DNA of 64,000 nucleotides from SG8-40 sp035528435 (GTDB taxonomy: Bacteria > Pseudomonadota > Gammaproteobacteria > Burkholderiales > Eutrophovitaceae). This document shows, in pieces, positions 52,475 to 61,913 of this stretch (the first letter of the stretch is position 1; every line of letters begins with the position of its first letter). A program made the position numbers and the translations under genes. Where the stretch lies: the NCBI GenBank assembly GCA_035528435.1, contig DATKYN010000062.1, positions 1 through 64,000 of the forward strand, written 5' to 3'. The notes beneath the pieces are model-generated. The model saw only the letters and a program-made list of their open reading frames with translations. It was not told where the DNA came from and made no database searches.

Positions 52475-52705
52475 CTAAGTGGACACGGCCTTTGATTTGA
52501 CGCCGGTGCGCGCGTATTTCTGCTTGAAGCGTTCTACACGTCCAGCGGTGTCTACGATCTTTTGCTTACCGGTATAGAAAGGGTGGCAGACGGAACATAC
52601 TTCCACCGTCAGATCGCGCTTGAGTGTCGAGCGGGTCTTGAAAGCATTGCCGCAACTGCAGGTTACGTTGATTTCCTGATAATCCGGGTGGATGCCTGTT
52701 TTCAT
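52475..52705 (-). CDS. rpmE: 50S ribosomal protein L31
   Basis: A 76-residue L31 of the zinc-binding (C+) type. Cys16, Cys18, Cys37 and Cys40 in TCSCGNAF and CSVCHPFYTGKQK hold zinc. It starts MKTGIHPDYQ, the exact family start, and AAAGGA lies upstream of ATG 52705. It sits downstream of rho on the same strand with its own terminator. Confidence 0.96.
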   Translation of the reverse strand: MKTGIHPDYQEINVTCSCGNAFKTRSTLKRDLTVEVCSVCHPFYTGKQKIVDTAGRVERFKQKYARTGVKSKAVST

Positions 52706-52847
52706 GGCTTTTCCTTTGGTTTGCGTCGGCGGATTGTGCGCCGACAATCTGGGAGGCCGGCATTATCCACGGCAGACGGCGGTTAATCAAGCATGCCGAT
52801 CGCCGGCTGGCTATCTCCGACCGGTTGTCTGGGCCCTGGCGCAGGCC

Positions 52848-54107
52848 TTAGCCCTTGCGCATGCTGTCGAAAAACTCCGCGTTGTTCTTTGTTGCCTTCA
52901 ATTTGCCGACTAGGAACTCGGTCGCTTCAAGCTCATCCATCGGATAAAGGAGTTTTCGCAGAATCCATACTTTCTGCAGGATATCCGGCGCAAGCAGCAG
53001 TTCCTCGCGCCGTGTTCCCGAGCGATTTACGTTGATTGACGGATAGATGCGTTTTTCTGCCATGCGCCTGTCGAGGTGGATCTCCATGTTGCCGGTGCCC
53101 TTGAATTCCTCGTAGATCACATCGTCCATTCGCGAGCCGGTGTCGATCAGTGCCGTCGCGATAATGGTCAGTGATCCGCCTTCCTCAATATTGCGTGCGG
53201 CACCGAAAAACCGCTTCGGTCGCTGCAATGCATTGGCGTCGACACCACCAGTCAAAACTTTTCCGGAAGCCGGCACTACGGTGTTATAGGCGCGAGCCAG
53301 ACGCGTTATCGAGTCAAGCAGGATGACGACATCCTTGCGGTGCTCGACCAGGCGTTTTGCTTTTTCCATCACCATTTCGGCAACTTGCACGTGGCGGGTG
53401 GCAGGTTCATCGAAAGTCGATGAAACCACCTCGCCGCGTACCGAACGCTGCATTTCCGTGACTTCTTCAGGGCGTTCGTCTATCAGGAGCACGATCAGAT
53501 AAACGTCCGGATAGTTTGATGCGATCGAATGTGCGATATGTTGGAGCATCACGGTTTTGCCGCTCTTGGGGCTGGCAACCAGCAGCCCGCGCTGACCCTT
53601 GCCGATTGGGGCAATGATATCGATGATCCGTCCGGTGTAATTCTCGTCTGACTTGATGTCCCGTTCCATAGCGAAGTGCTCGGTGGGAAACAGTGGCGTC
53701 AGGTTCTCAAAGAGAATCTTGTGCTTGGCGTTTTCCGGCTTTTCGTCGTTGACCTTGTCAACCTTGACCAGCGCGAAGTAGCGCTCGCCATCTTTCGGTG
53801 TGCGAATCTCTCCTTCCACGGAGTCGCCCGTGTGCAAATTGAACCGTCTGATCTGAGACGGGCTGACGTAGATGTCGTCGGGGCCCGCCAGATAGGATGT
53901 ATCCGGGGATCGTAGGAATCCGAACCCGTCGGGCAGGACTTCCAGCGTGCCACTGCCAAATATGCTGTCACCTTTCTTCGCCCGATTCTTGAGGAGAGCG
54001 AAGATGAGATCCTGCTTGCGCAAGCGGTTGGCGTTCTCGACTTCATTGGAGATCGCCATTTCGACGAGCTCGGTTACATGGAGGTTTTTCAGATCAGATA
54101 GATGCAT
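52848..54107 (-). CDS. rho: Transcription termination factor Rho
   Basis: A 419-residue hexameric RNA helicase. The N-terminal Rho-N/RNA-binding domain starts MHLSDLKNLHVTELVEMA, followed by RRFNLHTGDSVEGEIRTPKDGERYFAL. Walker A is ASPKSGKT and Walker B VVILLDSITRLARAYNT; the Q-loop TGGVDANALQRPKRFFGAARNIEEGG follows. ATG 54107 gives the usual length (419). A 171-bp leader separates it from trxA upstream. It terminates C-rich, untranslated transcripts. Confidence 0.97.
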   Translation of the reverse strand: MHLSDLKNLHVTELVEMAISNEVENANRLRKQDLIFALLKNRAKKGDSIFGSGTLEVLPDGFGFLRSPDTSYLAGPDDIYVSPSQIRRFNLHTGDSVEGEIRTPKDGERYFALVKVDKVNDEKPENAKHKILFENLTPLFPTEHFAMERDIKSDENYTGRIIDIIAPIGKGQRGLLVASPKSGKTVMLQHIAHSIASNYPDVYLIVLLIDERPEEVTEMQRSVRGEVVSSTFDEPATRHVQVAEMVMEKAKRLVEHRKDVVILLDSITRLARAYNTVVPASGKVLTGGVDANALQRPKRFFGAARNIEEGGSLTIIATALIDTGSRMDDVIYEEFKGTGNMEIHLDRRMAEKRIYPSINVNRSGTRREELLLAPDILQKVWILRKLLYPMDELEATEFLVGKLKATKNNAEFFDSMRKG

Positions 54108-54278
54108 GTCGGGGGGGGAGTCGCGCTGGGAATTACGACTTGGGGAAGAAGAAAGGGGAATTTCCAAAGATGGCGGGAAGGAAGAGCGATCAACCGCCGT
54201 TGCCCACCGGATGTCACATCGTGCTGCAATTGTTGCCTAGACACCCGGCGATCAGGCTGATGCGAAGCCTAAACGGTT

Positions 54279-54605
54279 TCAGATATTACTGTCAATAAAG
54301 GCAGTGAGCTGCGATTTGGACAGGGCGCCGACTTTCATGGCTTCGACGTTGCCGTTCTTGAACAACATCAATGTTGGAATGCCCCGGATCCCGTATTTCG
54401 GGGGTGTGGCCTGATTGTCATCGATATTGAGTTTCGCGACCTTCAGGCGTCCGTCGTATTCCTGGGCTACTTCGGTCAGTATGGGCGCGATCATCTTGCA
54501 CGGCCCGCACCACTCGGCCCAGTAATCGACAAGAACCGGCACCTCCGACTGAAGCACCTCCGATTGAAACGTGTCATCGCTGACGTGGTCGATATTTCCG
54601 CTCAT
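54279..54605 (-). CDS. trxA: Thioredoxin 1
   Basis: A 108-residue thioredoxin. The active site WCGPC has Cys33 and Cys36, the cis-Pro is in GIRGIPTLMLFKNG, and the buried Asp is at VDYWAEW. It reduces protein disulfides in the cytoplasm. The gene order trxA-rho is conserved in many betaproteobacteria. A strong orphan terminator 110-150 bp upstream separates it from fdxA. Confidence 0.97.
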   Translation of the reverse strand: MSGNIDHVSDDTFQSEVLQSEVPVLVDYWAEWCGPCKMIAPILTEVAQEYDGRLKVAKLNIDDNQATPPKYGIRGIPTLMLFKNGNVEAMKVGALSKSQLTAFIDSNI

Positions 54606-54715
54606 GGGTCTTGATCACCTCGGACTGAAGAAAAAAATGAGAAAACACAACTGATTGGGACTTGGGTAGCGCAGGCTGGATGGCCGCAGCATGGAGACTA
54701 GGCCCGTATCCTAGC

Positions 54716-54757
54716 AAAAAACGGGGCACTGGATGTCCGAGTGCCCCGGTATTTTTT
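54716..54757. terminator. Strong intrinsic terminator between two divergent genes
   Basis: CGGGGCACT (54722-54730) and AGTGCCCCG (54740-54748) form a 9-bp stem around a 9-nt loop. On the minus strand six T residues follow directly, and on the plus strand GTATTTTTT follows. No known gene ends here on either strand, as trxA (minus) starts to the left and fdxA (plus) to the right, so it must stop an unrecognised transcript. Confidence 0.8.
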
Positions 54758-54900
54758 AGGCAATGTACTCCCGATCCCCCACGGCTTAACCCTAAGCCTG
54801 CTCAGGGCTGCCATGGCACGTATGGGATGTAAGGGCAAGAGACAAGGGTCTTGCCACACAAGTGTACGGCACGAAGCCACTTTGGGGCAGTCCGGTTTTG
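54758..54900 (-). ncRNA. Possible small RNA interval upstream of the orphan terminator
   Basis: The stretch between the orphan terminator and the fdxA promoter has strong self-pairing: GGCTTA-ACCC-TAAGCC (54783-54798), CCCTAAGCCTGCTCAGGG (almost self-complementary) and GGCAAGA-8 nt-TCTTGCC near 54834-54855. A minus-strand transcript ending at the T-run would be roughly 150-200 nt with these hairpins. I find no signature of tmRNA, RNase P or SRP RNA; a 6S-like RNA cannot be confirmed or excluded by eye. The limits given are guesses. Confidence 0.3.
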
Positions 54901-54907
54901 CTAGAAT
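54899..54907 (+). promoter_or_regulatory. Extended -10 promoter toward fdxA
   Basis: TG-C-TAGAAT (54899-54907) is a good extended -10 element lying about 138 nt before the fdxA ATG. No clear -35 is seen, as is usual for extended -10 promoters. The leader between them can form CTCG-TTTTCTA-CGAG and CCCCAC/GTGGGG pairings. Confidence 0.45.
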
Positions 54908-55044
54908 GCCCCACTCGTTTTCTACGAGCCCGGAGGCTTTGCGGGTGGGGTTTGAAAGATCCGGATCTGCTGGATCGCCAAGCCCGGCATTAGCGGCCAC
55001 AACCGCAGGCTCGTGGCGTCCAACCAGAGCAAGCAAGGAAAGTA

Positions 55045-55368
55045 ATGACTTACGTCGTCGTCGAGAGCTGTATCAAGTGCAAGTACACTGACTGTGTCGA
55101 TGTGTGTCCGGTTGACTGTTTTCGCGAAGGACCGAACATGCTGGTTATTGATCCGGACGAGTGCATAGACTGCACATTATGTGTTGCTGAATGTCCGGTC
55201 GAAGCGATCTATGCCGAGGACGATGTGCCGGAAGATCAGCGTGATTTTCTCGCGCTCAATGCAGAGCTTGCCAAGGCATGGCCTGGCATTACCGAGAAAA
55301 AGGACGCTCCCGATGACGCCGATGACTGGAAGGATAAATCCGAGAAGCGTCAACTGCTCGAGCGCTGA
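55045..55368 (+). CDS. fdxA: Seven-iron ferredoxin FdxA
   Basis: A 107-residue ferredoxin. CIKCKYTDCVDVCPVDCF and ECIDCTLCVAECP hold the cysteines for one [3Fe-4S] and one [4Fe-4S] cluster. The C-terminal helical extension (LAKAWPGITEKKDAPDDADDWKDK) is family-typical. It transfers electrons in the cytoplasm; the partner is unknown. AAGGAAAG precedes ATG 55045. The AddB-like gene follows 23 bp later, so they may be co-transcribed. Confidence 0.95.
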   Translation: MTYVVVESCIKCKYTDCVDVCPVDCFREGPNMLVIDPDECIDCTLCVAECPVEAIYAEDDVPEDQRDFLALNAELAKAWPGITEKKDAPDDADDWKDKSEKRQLLER

Positions 55369-55391
55369 TACCAGGTGCCGGCGAGGCTGGC

Positions 55392-58148
55392 GTGTCTGAT
55401 GCCTGTGCGGTGAGGGTGGAGGTTGCACCGGCTGCTGCGCTTGAGGTGCTGGCCCACGAACTGCTGGTGGATTTCAGGGAAGCGGCCCCCGACCTGTCGG
55501 GGGCCGTTGTCGTTTTGCCCAATCTGCATGCCGCAGGTGCGCTGGCACGGATCATTGGCTCGCTAGCTGGTGGTCCTGTCATGTTGCCCAAGATGACGAC
55601 TCTCGGCATGTGGGCGGCGGAACACCCGGTTGCTTTTGAGCCGCTGCCGGAGGTCGTGCGAGAAGCCGCGCTGTTCGACGCTTTGCGCAGCCGTAAGTGG
55701 TTCGATGCTGCGAACCTGTGGCCACTCGCTGGGGAACTGTCCCGCCTGTTTGACGAACTCACGCAATTCGAGATTGCGCTACCACAATCGGTAGAGGAGT
55801 TTGAAGGTGCACTGGAGGCGGCATACCAGGCCAAAGCCGGTACAACCATGCAGTTGGAAGCGAGACTGGTTTACGAACTATGGCGGGCATCATCACAGTC
55901 GGGTGATGGTGCTGTCGGTGCCGTTGCCGCCTACCAGATGCAACTCTCCTACATTGCCCGTGACGCCTCACAGCCGTTATATGCGATTGGCCTTCCTGAG
56001 CTGATTCCCGCTGAGCAGGCTTTTCTGGAGGCATATTCAGCCAATATGCCGGTGAAGGTGTACCAGATAACTGGTGACGCTGACGGTGCGTCGGAGTCGG
56101 CCCGTTTTTACGCCTCGGCCTGGCCGGTGGCCGGAGATGAAGCTGAATTCTTGCGCGAACGGGCCGCGGCCTTTGCCCGCTCGGTACCGGAAAGCCCCGC
56201 TGCCGGATCGTTGCGCCTCTATGGTGCCCCTAGCCTTGAGCACGAGGCCCGTGCAGCAGAGACTCAGGTACGGTTCTGGTTGAATGAAGGTTGCAAGAAA
56301 GTCGCCGTCGTCGCGCTGGACCGGCTCGTAGCGCGCCGCGCACGCGCGTTGCTGGAACGGTCCCGTGTCATGACTGATGATGAAACGGGCTGGATTTTTT
56401 CCACGACTTCCGCGAGTACGGTTGTGATGCGCTGGCTCGATGCCGTTTCCAGTGACTTCTATTTCAAGGATCTGCTCGACCTCGTCAAATCGCCCTATAT
56501 CTTCCCGGACTGGGTGCACAGACGCGAAGCGGTTTACGAGCTGGAACGCGCTGTTCGCTCGCATTCGGTTATTGCAGGTCTCGAGGCTTGCCGCGCGGCG
56601 TTGAAGGGTGGCGGAGGCGAGTTTGTGCACGGGGCAGAGCTTGTGGACCGCGTTGCGAATGCGGCACGCCTTTCACCTCGTGACCGGCGTCGAAGCCTGC
56701 GTGAATGGCTGTCACTGCTGTTTGGCAGCCTGGGAGCACTTGGTGTCGAAGACGGGCTGCGAAGCGATCCTGCCGGGCTGCAGCTTGTTGACTACCTGCA
56801 GCGCCTGGAGCGAGAGCTCGGTTCCAGCGTTGAGCGGTTTTCGTTTGGCGAATGGCGCAGCTGGCTGGATCGGCAGCTTGAGCGAGCGGAGTTTCGTGAC
56901 AATGGCGTCTCCAGCCCGGTCATTTTTACCCAGCTTTCCCTGACGAGGTTGCGTGAATTCGATGCCGTCGTGCTGATCGGGTGTGATGCGGCGCATTTGC
57001 CAGGCACAGATCAGCAAAATGCATTCTTCAGCGAATCGGTCCGGGCGCAACTGGGCCTGCCAACGAGCGGACACCGTGTGGCGCAGATTGTCGACGATTT
57101 GAGTGGATTGCTTTGCCGCAGCGCGCGGGTCCTCGTTACCTGGCAAATGTTGCGGGAGGCCGAGCATAATTTGCCAAGCCCGTTGTTTGAGCGTATTTCC
57201 GTTTTTCATCAACTGGCCTGGGGTACCAGCCTTGAGGACCACCAACTGGCTCTCAAGGTTATCCGTTCTCAGGTCGCACCACCGTATCCGGCATCACTGC
57301 CGTCGATGTGTTTGCGCCCGGCACCGACAGTGGCGCCGGAGCGGCTGCCCGAGCGAATCAGTGCGAGTGCCTACAACAGCCTCGTCGCTTGTCCTTACCA
57401 GTTCTACGGCCGCTACGTCCTCGGGCTGCGCGAACCTGAACAGGTTCGCGAGGAGATGGAGAAGCGCGAGTATGGAGAATATGTGCACCGTATTCTTCGC
57501 CGGTTTCATGCGCACTTTCCGGTCTGTAGCACGGTAGCGCGCCAGCAGCTGGAAGCGGTACTCGGCGAAATCAGCGAACGTGTGTTCCGCGAAGCTTCAG
57601 AGGCCAATTATCTGAGCCATGCCTGGGCGCTTCGGTGGCGGGCCACCAATACAGCTTATCTTGATTGGCAACTTGAACGGGAGCGGGAGGGCTGGCAGTT
57701 TCACGCAGCCGAGAGCAAGCGCGAAATCGCCATTGTTCTGCCCGATGGCGCAACGCTGATTCTGGAAGGGCGGCTTGACCGCATTGATGCGCGCAACGAC
57801 AACGAGCATACCGGCTATGCGGTTATCGATTACAAGACGCGCGCGCCAAATGATTTGCGCCGCACGGCCAGTGAGCCGGGTGAGGATGTGCAATTGCCAG
57901 TTTATGCGGCGTTACTGGAAGACGACGTGCAAGAAGCGTTTTATCTCGCAATCGACAACGGGCAGGTGCGCAGGATCGGCAAGGACGACGGAGTGCTGGC
58001 CGACGTTGAACAAGCGATCGAGCGGCTGAAGAACATTTTTATGCGAATTCGGAGTGAAGCACCTTTAGTTGCCCAGGGAGCCGAGAGCGCCTGTCAATGG
58101 TGCGAGTTACACGGCCTGTGTCGCAAACAGTACTGGCATGACGACTGA
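55392..58148 (+). CDS. AddB-like PD-(D/E)XK nuclease/inactivated helicase protein
   Basis: A 918-residue protein of the AddB-type DNA repair family. The N-terminal part resembles an inactive UvrD-like helicase scaffold (no Walker A). The C-terminal nuclease domain starts SASAYNSLVACPYQFYGRYVL and has EYVHRILRRF, ILEGRLDRIDARND (Asp), VIDYKTRAP (Asp-x-Lys) and QLPVYAALLE. The first Cys in ACPYQFYG and three at the end (CQWCELHGLCRK) fit the AddB-type iron-sulfur staple. It would work with the AddA-like protein encoded next, which overlaps it by 11 bp, in double-strand break processing. Start GTG 55392 is uncertain. Confidence 0.85.
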   Translation: MSDACAVRVEVAPAAALEVLAHELLVDFREAAPDLSGAVVVLPNLHAAGALARIIGSLAGGPVMLPKMTTLGMWAAEHPVAFEPLPEVVREAALFDALRSRKWFDAANLWPLAGELSRLFDELTQFEIALPQSVEEFEGALEAAYQAKAGTTMQLEARLVYELWRASSQSGDGAVGAVAAYQMQLSYIARDASQPLYAIGLPELIPAEQAFLEAYSANMPVKVYQITGDADGASESARFYASAWPVAGDEAEFLRERAAAFARSVPESPAAGSLRLYGAPSLEHEARAAETQVRFWLNEGCKKVAVVALDRLVARRARALLERSRVMTDDETGWIFSTTSASTVVMRWLDAVSSDFYFKDLLDLVKSPYIFPDWVHRREAVYELERAVRSHSVIAGLEACRAALKGGGGEFVHGAELVDRVANAARLSPRDRRRSLREWLSLLFGSLGALGVEDGLRSDPAGLQLVDYLQRLERELGSSVERFSFGEWRSWLDRQLERAEFRDNGVSSPVIFTQLSLTRLREFDAVVLIGCDAAHLPGTDQQNAFFSESVRAQLGLPTSGHRVAQIVDDLSGLLCRSARVLVTWQMLREAEHNLPSPLFERISVFHQLAWGTSLEDHQLALKVIRSQVAPPYPASLPSMCLRPAPTVAPERLPERISASAYNSLVACPYQFYGRYVLGLREPEQVREEMEKREYGEYVHRILRRFHAHFPVCSTVARQQLEAVLGEISERVFREASEANYLSHAWALRWRATNTAYLDWQLEREREGWQFHAAESKREIAIVLPDGATLILEGRLDRIDARNDNEHTGYAVIDYKTRAPNDLRRTASEPGEDVQLPVYAALLEDDVQEAFYLAIDNGQVRRIGKDDGVLADVEQAIERLKNIFMRIRSEAPLVAQGAESACQWCELHGLCRKQYWHDD

Positions 58149-61100
58149 ACAGCAGACCCGGCAGCTTAACGCCAGGGCCCTTGATCCCGGCCAATCGGTT
58201 GTCATCGAGGCGTGCGCCGGTTCGGGCAAGACGTGGTTGCTGGTATCGCGCATTGTTCGTTTGTTGCTCGCCGACGTGCGGCCATCTGAAATTCTGGCTA
58301 TTACCTTTACCCGCAAAGCGGCCCAGGAAATGAAGGCGCGCCTGCACGAATGGCTGCACTTTCTCGCCATTGGCAGCGACGACGAGATCAAGCAGTTTCT
58401 GCGCGACCGCGAGGTGCAAGAGGATCAGATCGAGGCCATGCTGCCGCGTGCCCGAGGCCTGTTCGAGGCCTTCCTGATTGACCAGCCCGGCATTACCGTC
58501 AGCACCTTCCACGGCTGGTTTCTGCAATTGCTCAAGCGCGCACCACTGGCCGCCGGAGCGGCAAACGGGGCCAATCTGGTTGACCAGGTCTCGTCACTGA
58601 TCGACGAAGCCTGGGAGTTGTTTGCAGAAGGGCTGCAGCGCCAGCCCGATAGTCCGGTCGCCCTGGCACTGACCTGGTTATTCGAGAATTACGGTCTCGT
58701 CAGCACGCGTTCGCTGCTCACCGCCTTTATAGAAAAGCGCGCCGAATGGTGGGCTTATACGCGATCACATTCTGATCCGGTGGAGTATGCCCTGGAAAAG
58801 TTGTGCAGCGACATGCAGGTGGCACCTGATGACGACGTCATCGGGGCGGTGTTTGCGGATCGGGAGCTGAAAAACGCGCTGGATGAATACGCGGAATTGC
58901 TTGACCGCAATCAGGTCAACGGTGACGTGAATCGGGCGGCACAGGTACGCGCGGCACCTGGCGAAGCGGACGCGGCTCGTCGTTTTGAGGCCGTCTGGCA
59001 GGTCTTGATGACCAGTGACGGCAGGTTGCGCGTGCGCAAACCGACTAATGCCGGCGAGAAACGGCTTGGCGAAGCCGGTCAGAAACGGTTTTTGTCCCTG
59101 CACGTGCAAATAGGCGCTGCAATGGAGCGTGCTCGTGCATTACTCACGGAGCAGGGCGTTTACCGTCTCAATGAAGCGGGCCTGCTGTGCGGTGCCGAGT
59201 TGCTGGAACGGTACGAGTCGATCAAGCGTGCCCGGGGTGTTATCGACTACACCGATGTCGAATGGCGGAGCTGGTTGTTGCTCTCTACGAGCGACTATGC
59301 CGAATACATGCAGTATCGACTGGATGCGCGCTACCGTCATATTCTGCTCGACGAATTTCAGGATACCAACCCGCTGCAATGGCAGATACTCAAGGCTTGG
59401 CTGGATGCCTCGGCCGATGCTCAATCCCAACCACGCGTCTTTCTGGTTGGTGATCCAAAACAGTCGATCTATCGTTTCAGGCGAGCTGAACCGCGCTTGT
59501 TCGAAGTGGCCCGCTCCTACCTCGCCGAGCGTCATGGTGCCCACGAGCTAGAACAGAATGTCACCCGGCGCAACGCGCCGGCGGTGGTTTCGGTCGTTAA
59601 CGAACTGTTTTCCCAAACGGCGGAAGGTTTCCAGCCGCATGTGCCTTATCAGAAGGCGCTACCGGGACGCGTGGAGTTGCTGCCGCTGTTTGAAGCGAGC
59701 GAGGTTTCAGACGTGCAAGTGGATCCTTGGCGTAACCCGCTGGACCATCCGCGTGTTGAGGAAGCGGATCGCAGGCGTCTGCGTGAGGCAGAGGCGCTTG
59801 CCCAGCGCATCGGGGTGATCGTTGGCCGCTGGCAAATCATGGATGGCACGCAAGTTCGAGCCTTGCGTTACGAGGACATTCACATTCTTGTCAGGCGGCG
59901 AACGCATCTCGACATCTATGAGCGCGCACTCCGGCACGCTCAGATACCGTACATCGGGTCACGGCAGGGTGGATTGCTGGATACACTCGAAGCGATTGAC
60001 ATGACGGCTTTGCTGCAGTTTCTCGTGTTGCCGTTTGCCGATATTCATCTGGCGACGGTGCTGCGTTCTCCAATGTTTGACGTCGATAATGCCGACCTCG
60101 CGACTCTCAGTGGGGCCGACGGAGCGAATTGGTGGCAGCGTCTCTGCGAGCTTGTGCGCACCGGTGCGGCTAGTGCCGGCCTGATCCGGGCGCAGCACCT
60201 GTTGAGCGGCTGGATCAAGGGTGCGGACCTTAGGCCGGTGCATGATCTGCTCGATCGTATCTATTTCGAGGCTGATGTCATGAGCCGTTATGAAGCGGCG
60301 GTGCCGGTGCCAATGCGGACCGGTGTCGCGGCGAATTTACGGGCATTCATGGAGGTCGCGCTGTCGACTGACTCCGGACGCTATCCGAGCCTGCAAGGTT
60401 TCCTGCACCGGCTGGAGGGCATGCGCCGCGCTGCAGCGCAAGAGGCACCGGATGTGGGTGTCATTGCTGAAGGCACTAACGCGGTGCGAATTTTTACAGT
60501 GCACGGTGCGAAGGGGCTCGAGGCACCGGTTGTCTGGTTGCTCGATACCAATGCCGGCCCCGGCCGCTCCGATAGTTACAGCGTGATGGCTGATTGGCCG
60601 CCAGAGGCGTTGAGACCCCGACATTTCTCATTGTTCACGCGAAAGGAAGAAAGGGGCGAGAGCAGGGCGCAACTGTTCGAGGAGGACATGCGTCTCGCTG
60701 AGCGCGAAGACCTGAATCTGTTGTACGTTGCGGTGACGCGTGCCAAGCAGGTGCTTATAGCAAGCGGCATCGAGACGGCCGATGGCGGCGCGAGCTGGTA
60801 CCAAAGACTTTCCGAGGCTATCGCTGCGTGCGGCGATCAGGCGCCAGTTCAAGAGGTCGAAACACAGGATGCGTCTGCCGCGTTGGCAGACCCGCATGCG
60901 CTCCGGACCGACAGGGGGGGCGTATCATTGCAGATGCCTATGGACATCGGGACCCGGCGTGATGATCTGGTTGACTCGCGCCGCCGTCATGGGACGTTGG
61001 TGCATGCCTTGCTGGAGAAGATTGTTCCACCCGCTGACGTGAGGGATCGTGATTTCCTGCGTCGATCCCTGGGTATATCCGAGGCCGAATTCGAGTCCCT

Positions 61101-61428
61101 TTTGGCAGTGGCGCATGGCATCATTGACGAACCGGCCTTATCCCGCTTTTTTGATCCCGGCCAATACATCCGTGCGATCAATGAACTGTCATACGTTTCC
61201 GATAGTGGGGAACTAAGGCGTATCGATCGCGTTGTGGAGTTTGCCGAAGATATCTGGATTCTTGATTACAAGACCGGCGACGTTGCCGATCCTGGCGACG
61301 TCGAGGCGGCGGTAAGACCCTACCGCAAACAACTCGATGGATACCGTGCCGCGGTGTCGGTACTGATGCCAGGGAAGCCGGTCAGGTCAGCCTTGATTTT
61401 TTCCGGTGGTCGGTTGCATCAGGTATAG
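58138..61428 (+). CDS. AddA-like UvrD helicase-nuclease
   Basis: A 1096-residue protein. The UvrD-type motor has Walker A ACAGSGKTW (residues 25-33), LAITFTRKAAQEMKARL (motif Ia), LLDEFQDTNPLQW (motif II), LVGDPKQSIYRFRRAEP (motif III), TVHGAKGLEAPVVWL (motif V) and YVAVTRAKQVLI (motif VI). The C-terminal RecB-like nuclease has GTLVHALLEKI, RRIDRVVEF and WILDYKTG, and QLDGYRAAV. It unwinds and degrades DNA ends together with the AddB-like partner, whose gene overlaps its start (ATG 58138) by 11 bp. No RecBCD-type operon is seen, and Chi recognition is not known. Confidence 0.9.
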   Translation: MTTEQQTRQLNARALDPGQSVVIEACAGSGKTWLLVSRIVRLLLADVRPSEILAITFTRKAAQEMKARLHEWLHFLAIGSDDEIKQFLRDREVQEDQIEAMLPRARGLFEAFLIDQPGITVSTFHGWFLQLLKRAPLAAGAANGANLVDQVSSLIDEAWELFAEGLQRQPDSPVALALTWLFENYGLVSTRSLLTAFIEKRAEWWAYTRSHSDPVEYALEKLCSDMQVAPDDDVIGAVFADRELKNALDEYAELLDRNQVNGDVNRAAQVRAAPGEADAARRFEAVWQVLMTSDGRLRVRKPTNAGEKRLGEAGQKRFLSLHVQIGAAMERARALLTEQGVYRLNEAGLLCGAELLERYESIKRARGVIDYTDVEWRSWLLLSTSDYAEYMQYRLDARYRHILLDEFQDTNPLQWQILKAWLDASADAQSQPRVFLVGDPKQSIYRFRRAEPRLFEVARSYLAERHGAHELEQNVTRRNAPAVVSVVNELFSQTAEGFQPHVPYQKALPGRVELLPLFEASEVSDVQVDPWRNPLDHPRVEEADRRRLREAEALAQRIGVIVGRWQIMDGTQVRALRYEDIHILVRRRTHLDIYERALRHAQIPYIGSRQGGLLDTLEAIDMTALLQFLVLPFADIHLATVLRSPMFDVDNADLATLSGADGANWWQRLCELVRTGAASAGLIRAQHLLSGWIKGADLRPVHDLLDRIYFEADVMSRYEAAVPVPMRTGVAANLRAFMEVALSTDSGRYPSLQGFLHRLEGMRRAAAQEAPDVGVIAEGTNAVRIFTVHGAKGLEAPVVWLLDTNAGPGRSDSYSVMADWPPEALRPRHFSLFTRKEERGESRAQLFEEDMRLAEREDLNLLYVAVTRAKQVLIASGIETADGGASWYQRLSEAIAACGDQAPVQEVETQDASAALADPHALRTDRGGVSLQMPMDIGTRRDDLVDSRRRHGTLVHALLEKIVPPADVRDRDFLRRSLGISEAEFESLLAVAHGIIDEPALSRFFDPGQYIRAINELSYVSDSGELRRIDRVVEFAEDIWILDYKTGDVADPGDVEAAVRPYRKQLDGYRAAVSVLMPGKPVRSALIFSGGRLHQV

Positions 61429-61913
61429 GTCGTTGCGTGGTGACATGCACGGCGATGAAGGCCCTTTTCGGATGTTATTCATGCTTAGCGATTAACAACG
61501 CGGCGGCCAAAACGAGCAGCCCGGTCAGAATCAGCGTGCGAAGTACACTATCGTCCTGGTGCGCATTGCGTTCCCTGGACATTCTGGCACACGCGGCGCT
61601 GCTCAAAAGTTCGTGCGCACGCGTGCAATTCTGCTGTACAGGAAAACCAGTCGGTACGGGTGTCAGATTATGAACGGCTGGCACGGCACAGCGCGATGAT
61701 GGTTTGCCAGAATGATCCCGGGAGCATACGGCTTGACCGTTTTCTGCTGTACGCTGCGTTTTATGTTCGCGGTAAAGTCCTGAACGTAATTCCCGGAGCT
61801 CGCCATATTCACCGAAGTGCTTGATACCGGGCTTGCAGATCAGATAAAGCGTCAGTGTCTCAACAAAAAATATTTGACTGATAATCCAGAATGAACCTTG
61901 GGAGGTTGATCAA
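61429..61913. other. 485-bp intergenic region with a possible micro-gene
   Basis: The gap follows the AddA-like gene. The only coding signal is a short minus-strand frame listed separately. A GGGAGG ribosome-binding site for the next gene is at the right edge. No terminator is evident after the AddA-like stop. Confidence 0.4.
61475..61582 (-). CDS. Possible 35-residue single-pass membrane micro-protein
   Basis: The frame ending TAA at 61475 reads MSRERNAHQDDSVLRTLILTGLLVLAAALLIAKHE from ATG 61582: a charged start, one clear transmembrane helix and a short basic end. Such micro-proteins often regulate membrane enzymes. No Shine-Dalgarno is visible, and a longer in-frame extension upstream is of poor quality, so this is a candidate only. 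Confidence 0.3.
   Translation of the reverse strand: MSRERNAHQDDSVLRTLILTGLLVLAAALLIAKHE

Noticed and set aside
54741..55091. 116-codon plus-strand frame before fdxA
   Set aside because: It begins inside the terminator hairpin and runs into fdxA in another frame; no domain is visible.
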